Shown: positions 8,423 through 17,652 of the stretch, one piece after another | Layout: every line of letters begins with the position of its first letter | Numbering within the stretch: position 1 is the stretch's first letter | DNA from: CAZYBC01 sp964645645 | GTDB lineage: Bacteria; Patescibacteriota; Microgenomatia; UBA1400; PJMF01 | Length of the DNA: 58,206 nt | NCBI GenBank assembly: GCA_964645645.1 | Contig: CAZYBC010000007.1 | Span: forward strand, 1-58,206 | Direction of reading: 5' to 3' | Made by a program: the position numbers and the translations under genes | Notes under the pieces: model-generated | The model's database searches: none | The model's input: the letters and a program-made list of their open reading frames with translations, nothing else | Told to the model about the DNA's origin: nothing

Positions 8423-9652
8423 ATGTTTAGAGTCTGGTCTGCTCACCTGCATTTTCCTTTTTTAACTTTCAAAAACAACAAAAATTTGGGACTATTATAT
8501 GGTGTTCGTTTGATGCGTGAATTAAGCAATAAATTTGCAATGTTTTTTTTGCCTTTATATTTATTTAAGCAGGGTCAAACTTTTAATTTTGTTTTTTTAA
8601 ATCATTTTTCTGATTTCCAAAAAGGCATGTTATTTTTAATGGCTTTTTATTTATTTGATTATTTTTTAATGTTTATTACCGCTATTCCATGGTGCAAGCT
8701 AATTAAAAGATTTGGCTTAGAAGGTTCATTGGCAATTGGTAATGTTTTTTATGCTTTGTTTTTACTAAGTTTATATTGGGCTAAAAATGATTGGCGATTT
8801 TTGGCTTTGGCGGCTTTTGTTGATGCCTTGCAGACTAATGCTTTTTGGCCAGCTTATCATTTGACTTTAAGTAGAAATGCTCATTTTGCTAAAATTGGTA
8901 AGAATTTAAGTTTTTTGCAATTTTTATTCAGTTTAGTAGCTTTAGTTGCCCCAGCGATTGGTGGTTTTGTAATAGTTACCTTTGGTTATTCGGTATTATT
9001 TTTGGCATCTTTAGTATTAGTAATGATAGGAATTATTTTTGCTTTATCAATGCAGGTTACTAGGATCAATGATGGAATTAGCTGGCGAGAATTCCGTCAG
9101 TGGTGGAAAGAATGGCGGTTTAGACGCTTATCTTTATCTTTTGCTGGTCGGTACTTAAATGATGCAGCTATTTCCCTTTGGCCTCTTTATGTATTCTTGT
9201 TGTTGGGGGCAGTTGATCGGGTGGGTTTTCTTTATACTCTATCTTTATTTTTAAGCATGATTTTTACTTTTTTTATTGGAAAATTTATTGATAAAAACCA
9301 TAAAAAAAGTCCTTTCTTTTTATCTGGTGGAATTTTGTCAGTTATCTGGTTCTTACGTTCAAAAATTATTGGAATTTGGAGCATTGCCTTGATTGATATG
9401 GTAGAAAAATTAACAGCTAATTTTCACTGGATGTTTTTTGACAGAATCTGGTTGTTAAGATCTAAAGGGAGCCAAGCTTATTCGTTTTTTATTTATCGAG
9501 AAATATTAATTTCTTTGGCGGCAATAGGATTTTGGCTTAGTTTTGCTATTTTGTTTATTGTTTTTGGGGCTAACTGGAACATGGTTTTTGCGATAGGTGC
9601 AGTGGGGGTGATGTTAAGTTTGTTAGTACAACGCAAGAGTGAAAGCTCTTAA
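8423..9652 (+). CDS. Major facilitator superfamily transporter
   Basis: This is an integral membrane protein of 409 residues with about twelve hydrophobic segments and an MFS-like two-bundle layout. The N-terminal half has LLYGVRLMRELSNKFAMFFLPLYLF, and the central loop EFRQWWKEWRFRRL is basic and lies between the halves. The second half begins with the membrane segments around NDAAISLWPLYVFLLLGA. Similar MFS proteins are common in CPR genomes without known substrate. It directly follows pth, probably only through cotranscription. I cannot name the substrate or direction. Confidence 0.75.
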   Translation: MFRVWSAHLHFPFLTFKNNKNLGLLYGVRLMRELSNKFAMFFLPLYLFKQGQTFNFVFLNHFSDFQKGMLFLMAFYLFDYFLMFITAIPWCKLIKRFGLEGSLAIGNVFYALFLLSLYWAKNDWRFLALAAFVDALQTNAFWPAYHLTLSRNAHFAKIGKNLSFLQFLFSLVALVAPAIGGFVIVTFGYSVLFLASLVLVMIGIIFALSMQVTRINDGISWREFRQWWKEWRFRRLSLSFAGRYLNDAAISLWPLYVFLLLGAVDRVGFLYTLSLFLSMIFTFFIGKFIDKNHKKSPFFLSGGILSVIWFLRSKIIGIWSIALIDMVEKLTANFHWMFFDRIWLLRSKGSQAYSFFIYREILISLAAIGFWLSFAILFIVFGANWNMVFAIGAVGVMLSLLVQRKSESS

Positions 9653-9687
9653 AAAGCAAGCTGATCACCATTGTTAAGCTGATGCTT

Positions 9688-9693
9688 TATAAT
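9688..9693 (+). promoter_or_regulatory. Probable -10 box (TATAAT), leaderless transcript
   Basis: A perfect TATAAT ends seven bases before the ATG at 9701, with no Shine-Dalgarno in between. The expected transcription start coincides with the start codon. No convincing -35 is seen. Confidence 0.45.
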
Positions 9694-9700
9694 AATAGCC

Positions 9701-10012
9701 ATGGCTACTAAGAAAACTAATTTTGTTCCAGTCTCTGGATTATTTGCAAGCTATCAACTTCAGGATAAGGGAGGTCATATTACTCAGGAGTTCCAAGATT
9801 TTGCTTATCGTTTAGCTGTGGAATTAGATGATTTAGCTCATAAATCTTTATATATGCGTATGGCTAAAACAACAGATCGAGCGTTGTTGGAAAGAGCTAG
9901 AGCTTTTGTAATTGATTCGCAGGCTAAAAGTAAAGCAAGATTATTTATGTGGAAGGTTAAACAGCTTAAGGAAGAAAAAAAAGCTAAATTATCAGCTTTA
10001 CCAAAAAAATAA
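9701..10012 (+). CDS. Conserved-looking hypothetical protein, 103 residues
   Basis: I do not recognise the family. The product is soluble, mostly helical, with a hydrophobic first third (NFVPVSGLFASYQL), a helix FQDFAYRLAVELDDLAHKSLYMRMAKTTDRALLERARAFVIDS and a Lys-rich C-terminal helix. It has no Cys, no signal and no membrane segment. The pattern suits a small structural or nucleic-acid-associated protein, but this is a guess. One base separates its stop from the ATG of the following hexosaminidase gene. Confidence 0.7.
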   Translation: MATKKTNFVPVSGLFASYQLQDKGGHITQEFQDFAYRLAVELDDLAHKSLYMRMAKTTDRALLERARAFVIDSQAKSKARLFMWKVKQLKEEKKAKLSALPKK

Positions 10013-10013
10013 C

Positions 10014-11261
10014 ATGAAAAATTTATCAGTTAAAATTTTAATTTTTGTTTTAGTAATATTAGTTTTTTTATTGGGCTTTAATTATTTTAAAAAGCCTTTT
10101 GCCGAAAAATTTGCTCAATTAGAAAAACAGCGTCAACAGCAAGCTGAGCTTTTGTCAGCCGGTGAACTTAGTCCAACTCCAACCATTAATCCTATTCCAG
10201 ATTTTTGGCAGGGTCTTTCTCCACGAGAAAGAATTTTACAAGTTATTGCAATGCCATTTTTGATTGAATCTAGTGATTCTAAACTCAACAAAGATCAACT
10301 TCTTTGGCTGAAAAGTAATTCAGTTGGTTTAATTACTTTTTTTGGTCAAAATGTTGATTTTAATCAAGCCAAAGATACGATCACGGCTATTAAACAACAG
10401 GCTCAAACTCAAAAATTTACACCTTTACTAGCGGTTGATCACGAAGGTGGTAAAGTACAGCGTTTTAACGGTGAAGGCTTTTCCGTATTGCCTAGTTTTA
10501 AAACAGTTTGTCAAACTCAAGAGGCCACTCAAGCTGCTCAACTTTATCAGCAATCTGCTCAAGAATTAGCTGACGTAGGGATTAATATTATTTTTGCTCC
10601 AGTCATTGATTTGGCTGATCCGGGTACAGCTTTAGCTGAGCGTAGCTGCAGTAGTGATCCGGAAATTACTACAGATTTTGCCATCCAAAGTATTTTAGCT
10701 TATGCCAAATCCGGAATTATGAGTGTGATTAAACATTTTCCGGGTATGGGTTTAGCTAAAAAAGATGTGCATTTAGTGCAAGAAACGGTTAATTTACGTC
10801 AAAAAGACAGCGAAATTTTCAAGACCATTTTAGATGAAGTTCCTAACATTGGGGTGATGACGGCACATGTTAGTCTTAAAGGGGCAATTGATGAGCCATG
10901 TTCTTTAAGTGAAACTTGTTTGGCTAAGTTACAAGAAACTTATCCAGAAGCTTTGGTTTTTACAGATGCATTAGACATGGCGGGAGTTTTGCAAGCTTTA
11001 GACGAGGATGAATTAATTAGCTTAGATTTAGAAAGTTCTGCTGAAGCAAAATTAAACTTTGATAAAGATGATGTCCGTTTAGCTAGCGTTGCTAAGCAAG
11101 CCATTTTAGCGGGGAATGATGTCTTAGTGTTTGGAAAAGGTGTGGAAGTAACGCAATTAGATAAGCTTGTAACCTTATTAACTTTAGAATATCAAAAAGA
11201 TCAAAATTTTGCTGCTAAGTTAGATGCTGCTGGTCAAAAGATTTTAGATCTAAAAAAGTAA
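10014..11261 (+). CDS. Membrane-anchored GH3 beta-N-acetylhexosaminidase (NagZ-like)
   Basis: Glycoside hydrolase family 3 enzymes of this type release N-acetylglucosamine from peptidoglycan fragments or other glycans. The 415-residue product has an N-terminal membrane anchor (residues 6-22), a Pro/Thr-rich linker, then LAVDHEGGKVQRF (about 139-151), VIKHFPGMG (about 238-246), the His-bearing loop KKDVH (NagZ-type general acid/base) and FTDALDMAGV (about 318-327) containing the nucleophile Asp. The N-terminal anchor suggests action outside the cytoplasm, unlike cytosolic E. coli NagZ. The start chosen is ATG 10014, one base after the preceding stop. An in-frame upstream extension to 9912 overlaps that gene and is unlikely. 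Confidence 0.88.
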   Translation: MKNLSVKILIFVLVILVFLLGFNYFKKPFAEKFAQLEKQRQQQAELLSAGELSPTPTINPIPDFWQGLSPRERILQVIAMPFLIESSDSKLNKDQLLWLKSNSVGLITFFGQNVDFNQAKDTITAIKQQAQTQKFTPLLAVDHEGGKVQRFNGEGFSVLPSFKTVCQTQEATQAAQLYQQSAQELADVGINIIFAPVIDLADPGTALAERSCSSDPEITTDFAIQSILAYAKSGIMSVIKHFPGMGLAKKDVHLVQETVNLRQKDSEIFKTILDEVPNIGVMTAHVSLKGAIDEPCSLSETCLAKLQETYPEALVFTDALDMAGVLQALDEDELISLDLESSAEAKLNFDKDDVRLASVAKQAILAGNDVLVFGKGVEVTQLDKLVTLLTLEYQKDQNFAAKLDAAGQKILDLKK

Positions 11262-11340
11262 GTTCAATTAAATTTGTTTTTTCTTTGTGCTTGTCAACTT
11301 ATTTAGCTAGAAATAGTTTTTGTGATAAGATAAATTAAGT

Positions 11341-11856
11341 ATGATGTTTTTACAATTTCTAGTTTTGCTAATTTATGCTCTTCCTTTTTATTTGGTAATT
11401 CATCCCCTTACTCAGTACCTTCTTTTTTTGGGAGGACTGGTAGCAGGCCGGTTATTTCTCCTGTTAGATGAAAAACTATTTTTTAAATTTTATCAAAATG
11501 ATGAGCAAGCTAAATCTGAAAGCAATACAGAAACAGCTTTTTCACCAGCTCAAATGGTATCTACAACATTAAACAAACAGCCAACTTATGTTACTAGAAG
11601 CGTGATTTTTATGTTGGCTTATGTGGGTTTAGCTTTTTACATGGTTACTTCCGGAGGAAATCGTTTAGCTCAAGGTTTGGTTTTGGGGATGGGTTTAAGT
11701 TTATTAGTGGAAATGTGGCAGAAGCGTAATATGCCGGTGGCTTTTAATCAATATTTTTTATCTCAATTAAAAATTAGTTTGGATAAAAAAGCTGTGGCTA
11801 AAATAATTTTAGCTATGTTTTGTTTTTTATTGATTTTAACTGTTAAGGTTTTATAA
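11341..11856 (+). CDS. Hypothetical membrane protein, 171 residues
   Basis: I do not recognise this family. There are about five hydrophobic segments: two at the N-terminus (residues 3-40), a hydrophilic cytosolic or external stretch with KSESNTETAFSPAQ, two in the middle (residues 80-120) and one at the end. It precedes the lgt fusion gene by two bases, so the two are probably co-translated, hinting at an envelope role. It has no catalytic-looking motif. Confidence 0.65.
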   Translation: MMFLQFLVLLIYALPFYLVIHPLTQYLLFLGGLVAGRLFLLLDEKLFFKFYQNDEQAKSESNTETAFSPAQMVSTTLNKQPTYVTRSVIFMLAYVGLAFYMVTSGGNRLAQGLVLGMGLSLLVEMWQKRNMPVAFNQYFLSQLKISLDKKAVAKIILAMFCFLLILTVKVL

Positions 11857-11858
11857 AT

Positions 11859-13166
11859 ATGACATTTCATTGGTATGGTTTATTGATTGGCTTAGGGATA
11901 GTGGGAATGGGTTTAATAATAGAAAATTTTTTTCAGCGTTTTGTCAAAAAGGCATCAGATCAACAAATTTTTTTGCCAGCTTTAGGTCTAAGTTTATTAG
12001 GTGCTTTAATAGGAGCTAGATTATGGCATGTCGTAACTAGTTGGGCCAGTTATCAACATAATTATTTACAAATTTTTGATTTACCAGCTGGAGGGCTTAG
12101 CATTTTAGGTGGTTTAGTGGGAGGAATTAGTTTGTCTTTTTTATTTTTTAAATACAGCAAAAAATTAAGCTTATGGCCATTTTATTTAGATGCTTTAACT
12201 TTTGGGTTACCCTTGGCCCAGATTTTTGGAAGATTGGGGAATTTTATTAATCAAGAATTGTATGGCTATCCTAGTAAAGTGTGGTGGGCAATCCCAATTA
12301 ATTTTGAAAATCGCTCTTACGAATTTGCTAATTATAGTCATTTTCATCCTTTATTTTTATATGAAATTTTAGCGTTAGTAATTTTTCTAGCTAGTTTGTG
12401 GAGTTTTTATTATTGGGGTGATAAGCAGCTATTTAAAAACCAAATTGGTAAAGGGAAAATTTTTTTGCTTTATTTAGTTTATTATCTTTTTTTAAGATTT
12501 TTTTTGGATTTTATTAGAATCGATAAAGCTTTAATTCAAGCTGATTATTTATATTTAGGTCTAAACCAAGTAGTGATTTTTTTAATCATGCTTGTTTTAA
12601 GTTGGCCCATTGTGAAGTTATTTAAGGCTAATAGTAAAATTTACTTTTTTATTTTGTTATTGATGAGTTTAGCAATAATTTTTAGTCAATATTTTTCTTG
12701 GTCAAAAGTTAGTAAAGCTAAAATTAATTGGTTATTAGTTGATCAAAGCCAAGATCAAAGTGTCTATGAACAATTAAAAACAGTCCCTGACCATAGTTTA
12801 CAAAAAATTGCTTTGGATAAAAAAGTTTTAACGGTTGAAATTGTAAATACTCCAGCGAGTATAACTCAAGGTTTAAGTGGTCGTGAACAACTTGGGTCTG
12901 ACGGGATGCTATTTGTTTTACCTCAAAAAAGAAAACCAGAGTTTTGGATGAAGCAAATGCAATTTGACTTAGATTTAGTTTGGTTAGTTGATGGTATGGT
13001 TATTGAAATTACTCAAGATGTAGTTAAACCAGAACCCAATACACCCTTATCTTTTTTGGAAAGATATAGTCCTTCACGGCCAGTAGAAATGGTGTTGGAG
13101 CTAAATGCCAATCAGCAATTTTTAGATCAAATACCAACACAAAAGATCAAATTATTGCTTGACTAA
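11859..13166 (+). CDS. lgt: Prolipoprotein diacylglyceryl transferase fused to a DUF192 domain
   Basis: Lgt moves a diacylglyceryl group from phosphatidylglycerol to the lipobox Cys of prolipoproteins in the membrane. Residues 1-275 show the Lgt pattern: HWYGLLIGLG, the RLWHV segment, GGLSILGGLVGG, the signature FGRLGNFINQELYGYP near residues 122-138 with the essential Arg, and HPLFLYE. Residues about 318-433 are a DUF192 domain (VEIVNTPASITQGLSGRE, GMLFVLPQKRKPEFWMKQM, LDLVWLVDG, RPVEMVLEL), normally a stand-alone exported protein of unknown function. A membrane segment at about 265-285 links the two. The fusion is in one uninterrupted frame. Lgt activity is likely; the DUF192 role is not known. 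Confidence 0.9.
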   Translation: MTFHWYGLLIGLGIVGMGLIIENFFQRFVKKASDQQIFLPALGLSLLGALIGARLWHVVTSWASYQHNYLQIFDLPAGGLSILGGLVGGISLSFLFFKYSKKLSLWPFYLDALTFGLPLAQIFGRLGNFINQELYGYPSKVWWAIPINFENRSYEFANYSHFHPLFLYEILALVIFLASLWSFYYWGDKQLFKNQIGKGKIFLLYLVYYLFLRFFLDFIRIDKALIQADYLYLGLNQVVIFLIMLVLSWPIVKLFKANSKIYFFILLLMSLAIIFSQYFSWSKVSKAKINWLLVDQSQDQSVYEQLKTVPDHSLQKIALDKKVLTVEIVNTPASITQGLSGREQLGSDGMLFVLPQKRKPEFWMKQMQFDLDLVWLVDGMVIEITQDVVKPEPNTPLSFLERYSPSRPVEMVLELNANQQFLDQIPTQKIKLLLD

Positions 13167-13187
13167 ATTATTCATATCTAATCAGCC

Positions 13188-13217
13188 TTGACTTAGTGAC
13201 TGCAAATTTTGTATAGT
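13188..13217 (+). promoter_or_regulatory. Strong sigma70-like promoter for the DUF3604 surface protein
   Basis: TTGACT at 13188-13193, an 18-base spacer and TATAGT at 13212-13217 match the bacterial consensus well. Expected transcription start near 13224 gives a ~66-base leader. The leader contains a small hairpin, CTCAGT (13249-13254) with ACTGAG (13259-13264). Confidence 0.6.
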
Positions 13218-13289
13218 TAAATTATCAATTTTTTAGCAATTAATTTTTCTCAGTTTGTACTGAGATTTACTTTAATTTAAAAAGATTTT

Positions 13290-16200
13290 ATGGAAGCTTA
13301 TAATCCCGCTCATTTAGCTAATACCCCAGTTAGTAAACCTAAGCTGAACTTTCGGCTATTTGGTTCTACTCCCAAAAACCAAAATCCTGGAGTTGCAAAA
13401 AATCCCAAACAATCTCGCCGATTATATTTACTTTTACAATTATTGGTTTTAGTAATCATTGTAGCGGGTGCTGGTTTGTTTTTTTTCACTTCTAAAGATG
13501 AAAAGACTACGACTGATACAAGAAGCCAAGCTGATACAAGTGACCAATTGTTTAATCCCAATGCTTTTAGCATTAATTTTGATGGCCAAAATTTTGCAAT
13601 TAGTGATAAAACTTATCAAAAAATGACTTTGAGCTTAAGTCTAGTCGGGCCAAAAGCAATTAAAAAAGATTCAACAATCAGGATTTTTTATCCAAATACC
13701 GCAGGCTTGATGCCTTCTAAAACCGGTGAGCTTGCTGACTATGCTCTTTTTGATTGGACAATGTCCCAGCCTGGTAATGATCTTGTGGTGCAAAGTGAGA
13801 GTGAGGATTTAGTAGCTAATAAGAAAGCAATAGTGAGTCATGGTTTGTTAAACGATCCTCAATTTAATTTAATTCCTTATATTGATGTGGTGTTTTTGCA
13901 AGATACAATTGTGTCTAAAGTTGATGTTATTGTGCCTAATACAAGAGTTCAACAATTAATTGCCCCTAGTGTGGCTTTTAAGGTAGCTTTTGATGATACA
14001 AATACAGGAAATTTTAAAACCTTAGCAAAAATTTCTTTTTCTGTAAAATCTAAGGGAGCTGATTCAGCAAAGCTTTTAACAGATTCTTTTTGGAATGACC
14101 AGCAAGAATTTTATTTGCATCTTACTCCAGTTCAGATAGAAAATTTGTTTTGTCCTCAAACAGATGAAGCTTTTAATGGCCAGATTGTTTTAAAAGCTTA
14201 TGACCTTCAAGGTAACGAAAGAACTCAAGAAGTCACTTGTCTTGAAAATTGTACTAATGCTAATGCTGAAATAGTTGTTAAAGTTACTCCTCAAGAAAAC
14301 TGTAAAGCTAATTGTGTAACTCAAAAAATTAAATTACGAGCTAGTGGCAAGACATCACTGTTTTTTAAGGCTGTGAGTTTAAATAACAATGCCATAAGTG
14401 ACGCTAATCAATTGCTTAGCAATCCAGTTACGGGAAAAGACTTTTTGGCTGGAACAGCCTTTGCTAATAGCAATGTTTATTGGGCTGACTGGCATAGCCA
14501 TTATACGGATATTAATTCTACAGCTGAAGATCATCTAAAGATGGCGGCTTTAGCTAACAGATTAGATATTTATACGGCTACTTTAAAAACCCGTTATGAA
14601 AATTATTCTACTTCTGATCAAACCAGTAAAGAAATGTATGCTCAGGTAAATAGTGCTCAACAACAAGTAAAAACACAACTTGGCGGTTTACCGATTTTAT
14701 CTCAAGAATGGAATCAACGCTTAGCTTATTCAAACATTTGGAATAGTGAAGCAGCTTATGATTTAGTACCTAAAGAAAGAGTTTGGGTAGATAATGTGAT
14801 GCTATTCCCTAGTAATCAGAGCGACACCTTTTATTCTTTAATTGATCAAGCAACAATCAAAAATTATTCTAATTATTGGTATTTAATTGATGACGTTAGA
14901 AGCAAAGGTGGCGTAATAATTCATCACCATACAACCAGTCATTATCCATGGCAATTTTTTGACCATACCGTTAATGCGGCAATGAGAGCTTACGGATTTG
15001 GTGACAATGCTTTGAATGGTTTAGATGCTAGCCGGAGTGATAACTCGATTATTGCTAACCTCTTGTTAGAGGGGGGTAAATTTGGTTTTGCTGGAGAAAG
15101 TGACAGTCATGTGGCAATGCCAGGAGGTGAAGGGGCTGTAACTGGAATTTGGGCACCTTCTTTACAAGAAAGTGATATTTTTAAAGCTATTAAGAAGAGA
15201 AACATTTTTGCTACCAGTGCTTTGGGTAGACCAATTGCCACTTTTGAAATGGTTGCTCCTATGGCTGTCCCAATGGGCAGAGAAGCAACTATTCAGCCAG
15301 ATAAGGATAAACAAGCCAGAGTTTTTAGAAGTGTAGGGGCTTTCTCTTATCCAATTGAACAAGTCTTGTTAGTAAAAGGTTATCAAGGTTCTAATACTAA
15401 AGCTACAGTAACAGAAGTTTGTCCTGAAGCTAAGGGCAAGAGAAGATTAGACTGTACTTATCAGGATTCTTCTACCAGCAATTTTTATTATGTATATATT
15501 GTCGCTGGAGGTGGAAAACAGGTTTATCTATCTAGCCCAATCTGGCTTAATTCTCAAAATCTTAAATATGACTATGCCGATAATGGTTTTAATAAAGTCT
15601 CTGGTTATGGCAATAGCGTTACTTTAAAAACCAGATTTGTACTGACCAAAGGTTTTGATGATTTATTACAAACAAAAAATATAGCTATCTTTTTAGGTTC
15701 TATTTATCCAAGCAAATATACTATTGGGAGAAAAGGTGATTTTAATGTTTTAAATTCACAAGATACAACTGTTAAAAATTGGTATCCAATGACTGTTGAG
15801 AGACCTGAATATTCTGTAGATTTTAAAGTTAGACTCGCTGATGGAGGTTTCTCCTTTGTGGGTTTGGATTATCAAAAGCAATGTGCCAATCCTAGCGACA
15901 AAAAATGTTGGCAGGTTTTTGGTCAAGCTAAAACTAATGCTTGGATTTACATGAATACAGATGGTAATTATTCCAATACTTATACTAAATGTACTCAAGA
16001 AAATAAGGCTAATTGTACTTATGCTGGTTTGGATTTAAGTAACTCTACAATTGAAACAAAAGTTGATTCTAATGGCAGAAAAGTAATTGATGTGACTTGG
16101 GCCATTAAATTTGAAGAGATTATTGGTGAAAAAATGTATAAAGTTTATGTAAATAGTCTTTATGGTAAAGATCCTTATCAAAATTGGCGAAGAGTTGGGA

Positions 16201-16568
16201 CTGTTTTAGCTAATCCTAGTAACCCTAACGGAGAAGTAAAATTTGATTCTGTCGTTAATAAAGATGGTCAAAAATATTGGCAATTCCAGTTAATGAGCAA
16301 TACTTTGGGTGATAATTTTTCTCCAGTTAAAAATGATCTGATGTTTATGAGAGCCACGGTAAGAAATAATAGTGAGAGCTGTAATTCTGCTGGCAGCGCT
16401 TATTATTCAGTTTATGGTCTTAAAAAGACTGGTTCTAAGTTTCAGATCAAAGTTAACTTACCAGGTAGTGTAAAGAATTTTAGCGGTAAACTTTGTTACT
16501 ATTTTGTCAGTCTTTCCGGACTTTTTTCTGAGACCAAAACATTAGATCTGTCACAGTATAGTTTGTAG
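13290..16568 (+). CDS. Large membrane-anchored DUF3604 (PHP-like) surface protein
   Basis: The 1092-residue protein has a basic, Pro-rich cytosolic N-terminus, one membrane anchor (about residues 46-68) and a long external part. Residues ~390-680 look like a DUF3604/PHP-superfamily metallo-domain: YWADWHSHYTD (His pair near 401-403), GGVIIHHHTTSH (near 541-551), AGESDSHVAMPGGEGA (near 600) and RNIFATSA. PHP folds bind two or three metals and usually hydrolyse phosphoesters. The TDH triad seen in many PHP proteins reads TATLK here, so one ligand may be missing. Residues 80-380 and 690-1092 look like beta-rich Ig-like modules with paired Cys. The substrate is unknown; a surface phosphodiesterase or glycan-processing role is conceivable. 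Confidence 0.7.
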   Translation: MEAYNPAHLANTPVSKPKLNFRLFGSTPKNQNPGVAKNPKQSRRLYLLLQLLVLVIIVAGAGLFFFTSKDEKTTTDTRSQADTSDQLFNPNAFSINFDGQNFAISDKTYQKMTLSLSLVGPKAIKKDSTIRIFYPNTAGLMPSKTGELADYALFDWTMSQPGNDLVVQSESEDLVANKKAIVSHGLLNDPQFNLIPYIDVVFLQDTIVSKVDVIVPNTRVQQLIAPSVAFKVAFDDTNTGNFKTLAKISFSVKSKGADSAKLLTDSFWNDQQEFYLHLTPVQIENLFCPQTDEAFNGQIVLKAYDLQGNERTQEVTCLENCTNANAEIVVKVTPQENCKANCVTQKIKLRASGKTSLFFKAVSLNNNAISDANQLLSNPVTGKDFLAGTAFANSNVYWADWHSHYTDINSTAEDHLKMAALANRLDIYTATLKTRYENYSTSDQTSKEMYAQVNSAQQQVKTQLGGLPILSQEWNQRLAYSNIWNSEAAYDLVPKERVWVDNVMLFPSNQSDTFYSLIDQATIKNYSNYWYLIDDVRSKGGVIIHHHTTSHYPWQFFDHTVNAAMRAYGFGDNALNGLDASRSDNSIIANLLLEGGKFGFAGESDSHVAMPGGEGAVTGIWAPSLQESDIFKAIKKRNIFATSALGRPIATFEMVAPMAVPMGREATIQPDKDKQARVFRSVGAFSYPIEQVLLVKGYQGSNTKATVTEVCPEAKGKRRLDCTYQDSSTSNFYYVYIVAGGGKQVYLSSPIWLNSQNLKYDYADNGFNKVSGYGNSVTLKTRFVLTKGFDDLLQTKNIAIFLGSIYPSKYTIGRKGDFNVLNSQDTTVKNWYPMTVERPEYSVDFKVRLADGGFSFVGLDYQKQCANPSDKKCWQVFGQAKTNAWIYMNTDGNYSNTYTKCTQENKANCTYAGLDLSNSTIETKVDSNGRKVIDVTWAIKFEEIIGEKMYKVYVNSLYGKDPYQNWRRVGTVLANPSNPNGEVKFDSVVNKDGQKYWQFQLMSNTLGDNFSPVKNDLMFMRATVRNNSESCNSAGSAYYSVYGLKKTGSKFQIKVNLPGSVKNFSGKLCYYFVSLSGLFSETKTLDLSQYSL

Positions 16569-16589
16569 TTGTATCATGTAAATATAGTT

Positions 16590-17459
16590 ATGGACTCTAA
16601 TAATCAAACCACTAGCCCAATCGTTGCTAATGCTAGTAATCCTAATCTTAATACTAAAGTACATGATTTTTTTAAGTCAGGTACTTTTAAGCAGGGATTT
16701 ACAGGTTTTAGTAGCACATCTTCTGCCAGTAACTCGTTACAAGTTACTGACAATCAGGTTGTGGGAGATGTAATTGAGCCAGTGCCAGTAGAAAATGTTG
16801 AACTTGATGAAGATACACAACTTGCTGTTTTAGATCAAGCTTTAGCTGAAGTAGAAGCAACTCATCCTGTAGAAACTCCGGTAACTGTTCCAGAGTTAGT
16901 TATTTCTCCAACAGAAGCGCAAGCTAATTTGCCACCAGCCCAGCTAGCAGGAGCCCAAACTACTTTAGCAACTGAGCCAGTTCAGCCTGATAATAATTTA
17001 CAACCTGAAGGCTTAATTAGCCAAAGTTTAAATCAAGCCCTAACTACTCAAGCTAATAATAATCTAAATCCCGTTCAAGCAACTAGTTCAGCCAAAGAAA
17101 CCGCTCGGCCTACTCAAGAACAGGCAGCCGAGGCTAATATGGGGGTGCAGGTAGTTGAATCAGAGCCAGCCACTGAGATTAGCCCCGAAATAGAATCATA
17201 TCTTAAAAGAGTAGATCAACAAGATAATCAACCCAAAGAAATCATTATTGCTGACGATATTAGTCAAGTTCCAGACACTTCAAATTACAAAGCTAAACCA
17301 GTAATTGTCTTACCAATTACACCAGAAATAGAGAAACAGGCCAGATTTAAGAGTCCCCAATTTAGTATCAAATGGTTAGTGGAATGGAGCAGAAAAATCA
17401 TGAAGGTTTTTACTGGCAAGGTTATTTATCGGCAAGTAGAAAATTCACCCAAGAATTAG
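16590..17459 (+). CDS. Low-complexity hypothetical protein, 289 residues
   Basis: I do not recognise this protein. Residues 1-235 are rich in Gln, Thr, Pro, Ala, Val and Glu with no hydrophobic core, typical of intrinsic disorder. The last ~50 residues are ordered-looking and basic (FSIKWLVEWSRKIMKVFTGKVIY). It follows the DUF3604 gene within 21 bases, so the two may act together. The frame is open back to a TTG at 16569, but the first ATG (16590) is the natural start. Confidence 0.6.
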   Translation: MDSNNQTTSPIVANASNPNLNTKVHDFFKSGTFKQGFTGFSSTSSASNSLQVTDNQVVGDVIEPVPVENVELDEDTQLAVLDQALAEVEATHPVETPVTVPELVISPTEAQANLPPAQLAGAQTTLATEPVQPDNNLQPEGLISQSLNQALTTQANNNLNPVQATSSAKETARPTQEQAAEANMGVQVVESEPATEISPEIESYLKRVDQQDNQPKEIIIADDISQVPDTSNYKAKPVIVLPITPEIEKQARFKSPQFSIKWLVEWSRKIMKVFTGKVIYRQVENSPKN

Positions 17460-17539
17460 TGATTGCTTCTTTTTTAAGTTAGCTACGACTACTATTGTCA
17501 TCAGAAAATGCTAAAATTAGTTAGAGTTATTTTTTATAT

Positions 17540-17586
17540 TAGACTTACTGCAAAATAAGCCTTTTGGCCAAAAAAATTGAAGTCTA
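17540..17586 (+). repeat. TAGACTTACTG palindrome before the VirD4-like gene
   Basis: TAGACT at 17540-17545 (reading on as TAGACTTACTG) is matched by AGTCTA at 17581-17586, with a smaller inner palindrome TTTTGGCCAAAA at 17562-17573. This is the third copy of the motif in the window upstream of a gene. The rest of the 17460-17652 gap shows nothing else that I can identify. Confidence 0.5.
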
Positions 17587-17652
17587 ATGACTCTAATTGA
17601 TATTAGACAATTATCTTAAGATCTATTTAGAAATTAAGGTTTAAATATAATT

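Noticed and set aside
9912..10013. Upstream extension of the NagZ-like gene
   Set aside because: It overlaps the preceding gene in another frame and its residues are not like a signal or anchor. The ATG at 10014 gives a typical anchor.
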